From: Pseudomonas folii
Lineage (GTDB): Bacteria > Pseudomonadota > Gammaproteobacteria > Pseudomonadales > Pseudomonadaceae
DNA: 64,000 nucleotides
NCBI RefSeq assembly: GCF_014357575.1
Contig: NZ_JACONW010000003.1
Span: 1-64,000 of the forward strand
Reading direction: 5' to 3'
Positions 62,005 through 64,000 of the stretch are shown here, in pieces. Below the pieces are notes generated by a model. The model was given only the letters and a program-made list of their open reading frames with translations, searched no databases and was not told the DNA's origin. The translations under genes were made by a program, and so were the position numbers. Position 1 is the first letter of the stretch, and every line of letters starts with the position of its first letter.

Positions 62005-63396
62005 GTGCGACGCTCGATTCTTCCTCTCGCTTTCATGACCCTTGCTGCCTGCTCTAGCCAGCAAGGTCCAGCGGACAAACAGTCAGCGTTACTTGAACAG
62101 CCCTTCACCCCTGACAGCGTGATGCGTGAAGGTGACGTGATTAACTTTCAGGTAGCCGCCCCGACCGACTCAGGCCCGCCGTTCTGGAGCAGTACCCAGT
62201 TTTCGGCTGCTTGCTCACAGCCGCAGGTCAATCAGGTTTATTCGTTCAAATACAGGCGCTTCTATCCTGGCAATCTCGGCTATTACACCCCGGCAACTCC
62301 ACTGCCTGCGCAATACCACGCCACGCTGATGGGGAATCGGGACTTCACTCGCGCGTGTAAAAACCTGCCAATGCCGGACTGGCGTCAGGTGGCAGGATCT
62401 GACGATAAACAACAGCTCCTGCTCGACATCACCAGCGTGGAGAAAAAGGGCGACAAGGTGCAATTCTGGGCGGGCCACGATGAGCCGAAAACCAGTATCA
62501 GCCCGGCCAACAACGCGCCGTTCACCCAGACACGCGAACACTACGTCATGGACTGCAGCGCGCGCAGCGCAACACTGCTGGGGCTTTATTATCTCAACGC
62601 CAAAAATGAAGTAACCGACGGTCAAATCGAGAGACTTCCCGCACCAAAGGCCATAACAGCCGCGGACGAAGACCTCTCCAGACTGTTTGAGCGCGCGTGC
62701 AAGGCACCCGAGTCGCTGGCCTCCCTCCCTGTACACAAGCAACGCAACAAGGTAACGGTGGCAGCCGATGCGCTGCCCGACGTCAATCCGGCAGTGTTGA
62801 AAAATATCGAACAACTGCACATGCCAGCGCCGTCCAGACAGCTCAACTACATCGAGTTTGCCGGGACTCGCAGCAACAGAGAAAAAGAATGGAAAGACGG
62901 CACCGCATTTACTCTGTCCACAGACCCGACTACCGGGCAGCTCGCGATTGCCCATAAAAACGAGAATCTCGTCGTCGGGCGCCAGATTAATTGGCGCGGA
63001 TTGCTGAAGCTTTCCGGCAGGGAACAAGCCAAACTTTCCCACAACACTCTGGTAACGAAAAGTCTGACCTTCCAGGGCGACTGGCAACACCTGAACGTCG
63101 GCAGCAAAGTGGGTTACACCGTCACTCAAAGCCTGTCCAGTAATGTGCTTGGGAAACTGGGCGAAGACCCCGAAACCGTTGAGTGTTCAGTCGACAGCGA
63201 ACAATCTGCGAAAGATCTGCATGCCAACCTCAAAGGTAATGCAAAAGCACTTATCTGTCGCAAAAGCATGGGCGGCTTTACGCTTCCCCAGACAGAGCAT
63301 TACTACTACCTGGTGGATTACGGCTTTTTCTATCATGCCCGCACTGAAGAGAAAGGCTATACGTCACTGAATATGCATGTGGTAAACGCGAGGTAA
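62005..63396 (+). CDS. Large predicted lipoprotein of unknown function
   Basis: A 463-aa exported lipoprotein (signal MRRSILPLAFMTLAAC, lipobox Cys16). The mature protein contains several Cys (FSAACSQPQ, RACKNLPMP, VMDCSARS, ALICRKS) and ends YTSLNMHVVNAR. GTG start with a tggaga Shine-Dalgarno. No domain recognised. Monocistronic, followed by a REPIN. Confidence 0.7.
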   Translation: MRRSILPLAFMTLAACSSQQGPADKQSALLEQPFTPDSVMREGDVINFQVAAPTDSGPPFWSSTQFSAACSQPQVNQVYSFKYRRFYPGNLGYYTPATPLPAQYHATLMGNRDFTRACKNLPMPDWRQVAGSDDKQQLLLDITSVEKKGDKVQFWAGHDEPKTSISPANNAPFTQTREHYVMDCSARSATLLGLYYLNAKNEVTDGQIERLPAPKAITAADEDLSRLFERACKAPESLASLPVHKQRNKVTVAADALPDVNPAVLKNIEQLHMPAPSRQLNYIEFAGTRSNREKEWKDGTAFTLSTDPTTGQLAIAHKNENLVVGRQINWRGLLKLSGREQAKLSHNTLVTKSLTFQGDWQHLNVGSKVGYTVTQSLSSNVLGKLGEDPETVECSVDSEQSAKDLHANLKGNAKALICRKSMGGFTLPQTEHYYYLVDYGFFYHARTEEKGYTSLNMHVVNAR

Positions 63397-63443
63397 AGCA
63401 CCGGGTTTACTCGCTCCAACAGCAAGAACACAAATCACGTTGT

Positions 63444-63516
63444 TGTAGGAGCTGCCGAAGGCTGCGATAGCATTTTTTCTGACCCACCGTCATCGCAGCC
63501 TTCGGCAGCTCCTACA
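63444..63516. repeat. REPIN (TGTAGGAGCTGCCGAAGG class)
   Basis: Arms TGTAGGAGCTGCCGAAGGCT... and ...AGCCTTCGGCAGCTCCTACA form a perfect 25-bp inverted repeat around a 23-nt loop. It lies between convergent genes and probably also serves as a terminator. Confidence 0.85.
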
Positions 63517-63534
63517 GATCATGTTTATTCAGGC

Positions 63535-64000
63535 TCAATCGTGAAACGGCTCTACCGACGCCCGGCTGCCAACAAAAAAACTGTCCGCGACCAAGCGCAA
63601 CGGCTGCAAGTCCAGATCACTGGCTTTGTCGCCAATCAACTGCTGAAAATGTCGATACACCGCCGCGTACTCGCCCTCTTCCGAAACCGCCTGACGTACA
63701 CCGTCGATGCTCAACAACGCCCCCCCGTTGTCCAGTCGCAGAACACCTTCGGCACAGCGAATCTCGATACTCCAGAGTTCATCATGACCATGGTCAAAAT
63801 CGAACTCCGCGCGAACATCGAGCTGGAGCGCATCAGACATCTTGATGGACGCGGCGATAGGCGACTGACAGTTACTCGGGACTCGCAGTTCGGCGGACTC
63901 AACGAACAGCGGCAACGGCAGAAGATGGGTCGTAATAGACAAGGCATTAATGCCCGGATCGAAAACGCCCAGACCGCCCGGCTGCCAGATCCATGCCTGA
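63535..64000 (-). CDS. D-galactose 1-dehydrogenase-like oxidoreductase (partial)
   Basis: The C-terminal 154 residues of a Gfo/Idh/MocA-type oxidoreductase, cut by the window edge. The frame opens QAWIWQPGGLGVFDPGINAL (a block I associate with D-galactose/L-arabinose 1-dehydrogenases of Pseudomonas) and ends VEPFHD. It has the long C-terminal beta-sheet segments of the family (FDFDHGHDELWSIEI). The cofactor domain and start lie beyond 64000. Confidence 0.8.
   Translation of the reverse strand, partial: QAWIWQPGGLGVFDPGINALSITTHLLPLPLFVESAELRVPSNCQSPIAASIKMSDALQLDVRAEFDFDHGHDELWSIEIRCAEGVLRLDNGGALLSIDGVRQAVSEEGEYAAVYRHFQQLIGDKASDLDLQPLRLVADSFFVGSRASVEPFHD

Overview
The window is a stretch of Pseudomonas chromosome (syringae/fluorescens-type by gene content, an inference). 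Evidence: several classes of REP/REPIN palindromes, an arsRBCH operon with ArsH, a selD-selU pair, Pseudomonas-style AraC_N regulators, and a core/accessory mosaic with many GTG/TTG starts. No rRNA, tRNA or CRISPR array was recognised.

Layout. 1-1003 is a head-to-tail array of a 95-bp unit that is itself a REP-REP palindrome (10 full copies plus a partial one). 1030-7047 is an L-rhamnonate catabolic locus: LysR regulator, MFS importer, RhmD dehydratase, RhmA aldolase, AldA lactaldehyde dehydrogenase. 7121-8463 is a divergent LysR/cupin pair. 8681-11558 is arsRBCH behind a palindromic operator. 11613-20755 holds housekeeping-type genes: a cysteine hydrolase, DUF2986, two GST-like proteins, a TonB-dependent siderophore receptor, TrmK, an ArsP_1-type permease, and SelU/SelD. 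20915-27904 is rich in regulator/oxidoreductase pairs: HxlR with an MFS pump, and two AraC regulators each divergent from an SDR gene. 27970-28782 holds three small unknown genes.

29015-38020 is the most distinctive block. It has eight tightly packed genes: a Rieske oxygenase, a GH3-type acyl-acid amido synthetase, a fatty-acid desaturase, a PF10118 diiron-like protein, an alpha/beta hydrolase, two overlapping GNAT-like acyltransferases, and a membrane protein fusing a PAP2-like phosphatase to a second desaturase. I read it as a biosynthetic cluster for a modified fatty-acyl (amide) lipid that I cannot match to a known pathway.

38055-40950 has AraC, MFS and cyclophilin-like genes. 40967-56371 is an accessory zone of short, often AT-richer orphan genes, many resembling immunity proteins (Imm22, Imm50, Imm33-like, SUFU, and Barstar just beyond). 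It also holds a decayed toxin tip, an IS66 remnant, a probable integron attC site, a diverged 140-bp direct repeat, and a cysteine-hydrolase gene preceded by a Thr-rich leader peptide and an intrinsic terminator. 56371-59408 carries two copies of a COQ7-like diiron protein separated by barstar, phosphoesterase and GNAT genes. 59494-63396 holds a small phosphatase, a P-loop kinase-like protein, GNATs and a lipoprotein. The window ends inside a D-galactose 1-dehydrogenase-like gene.
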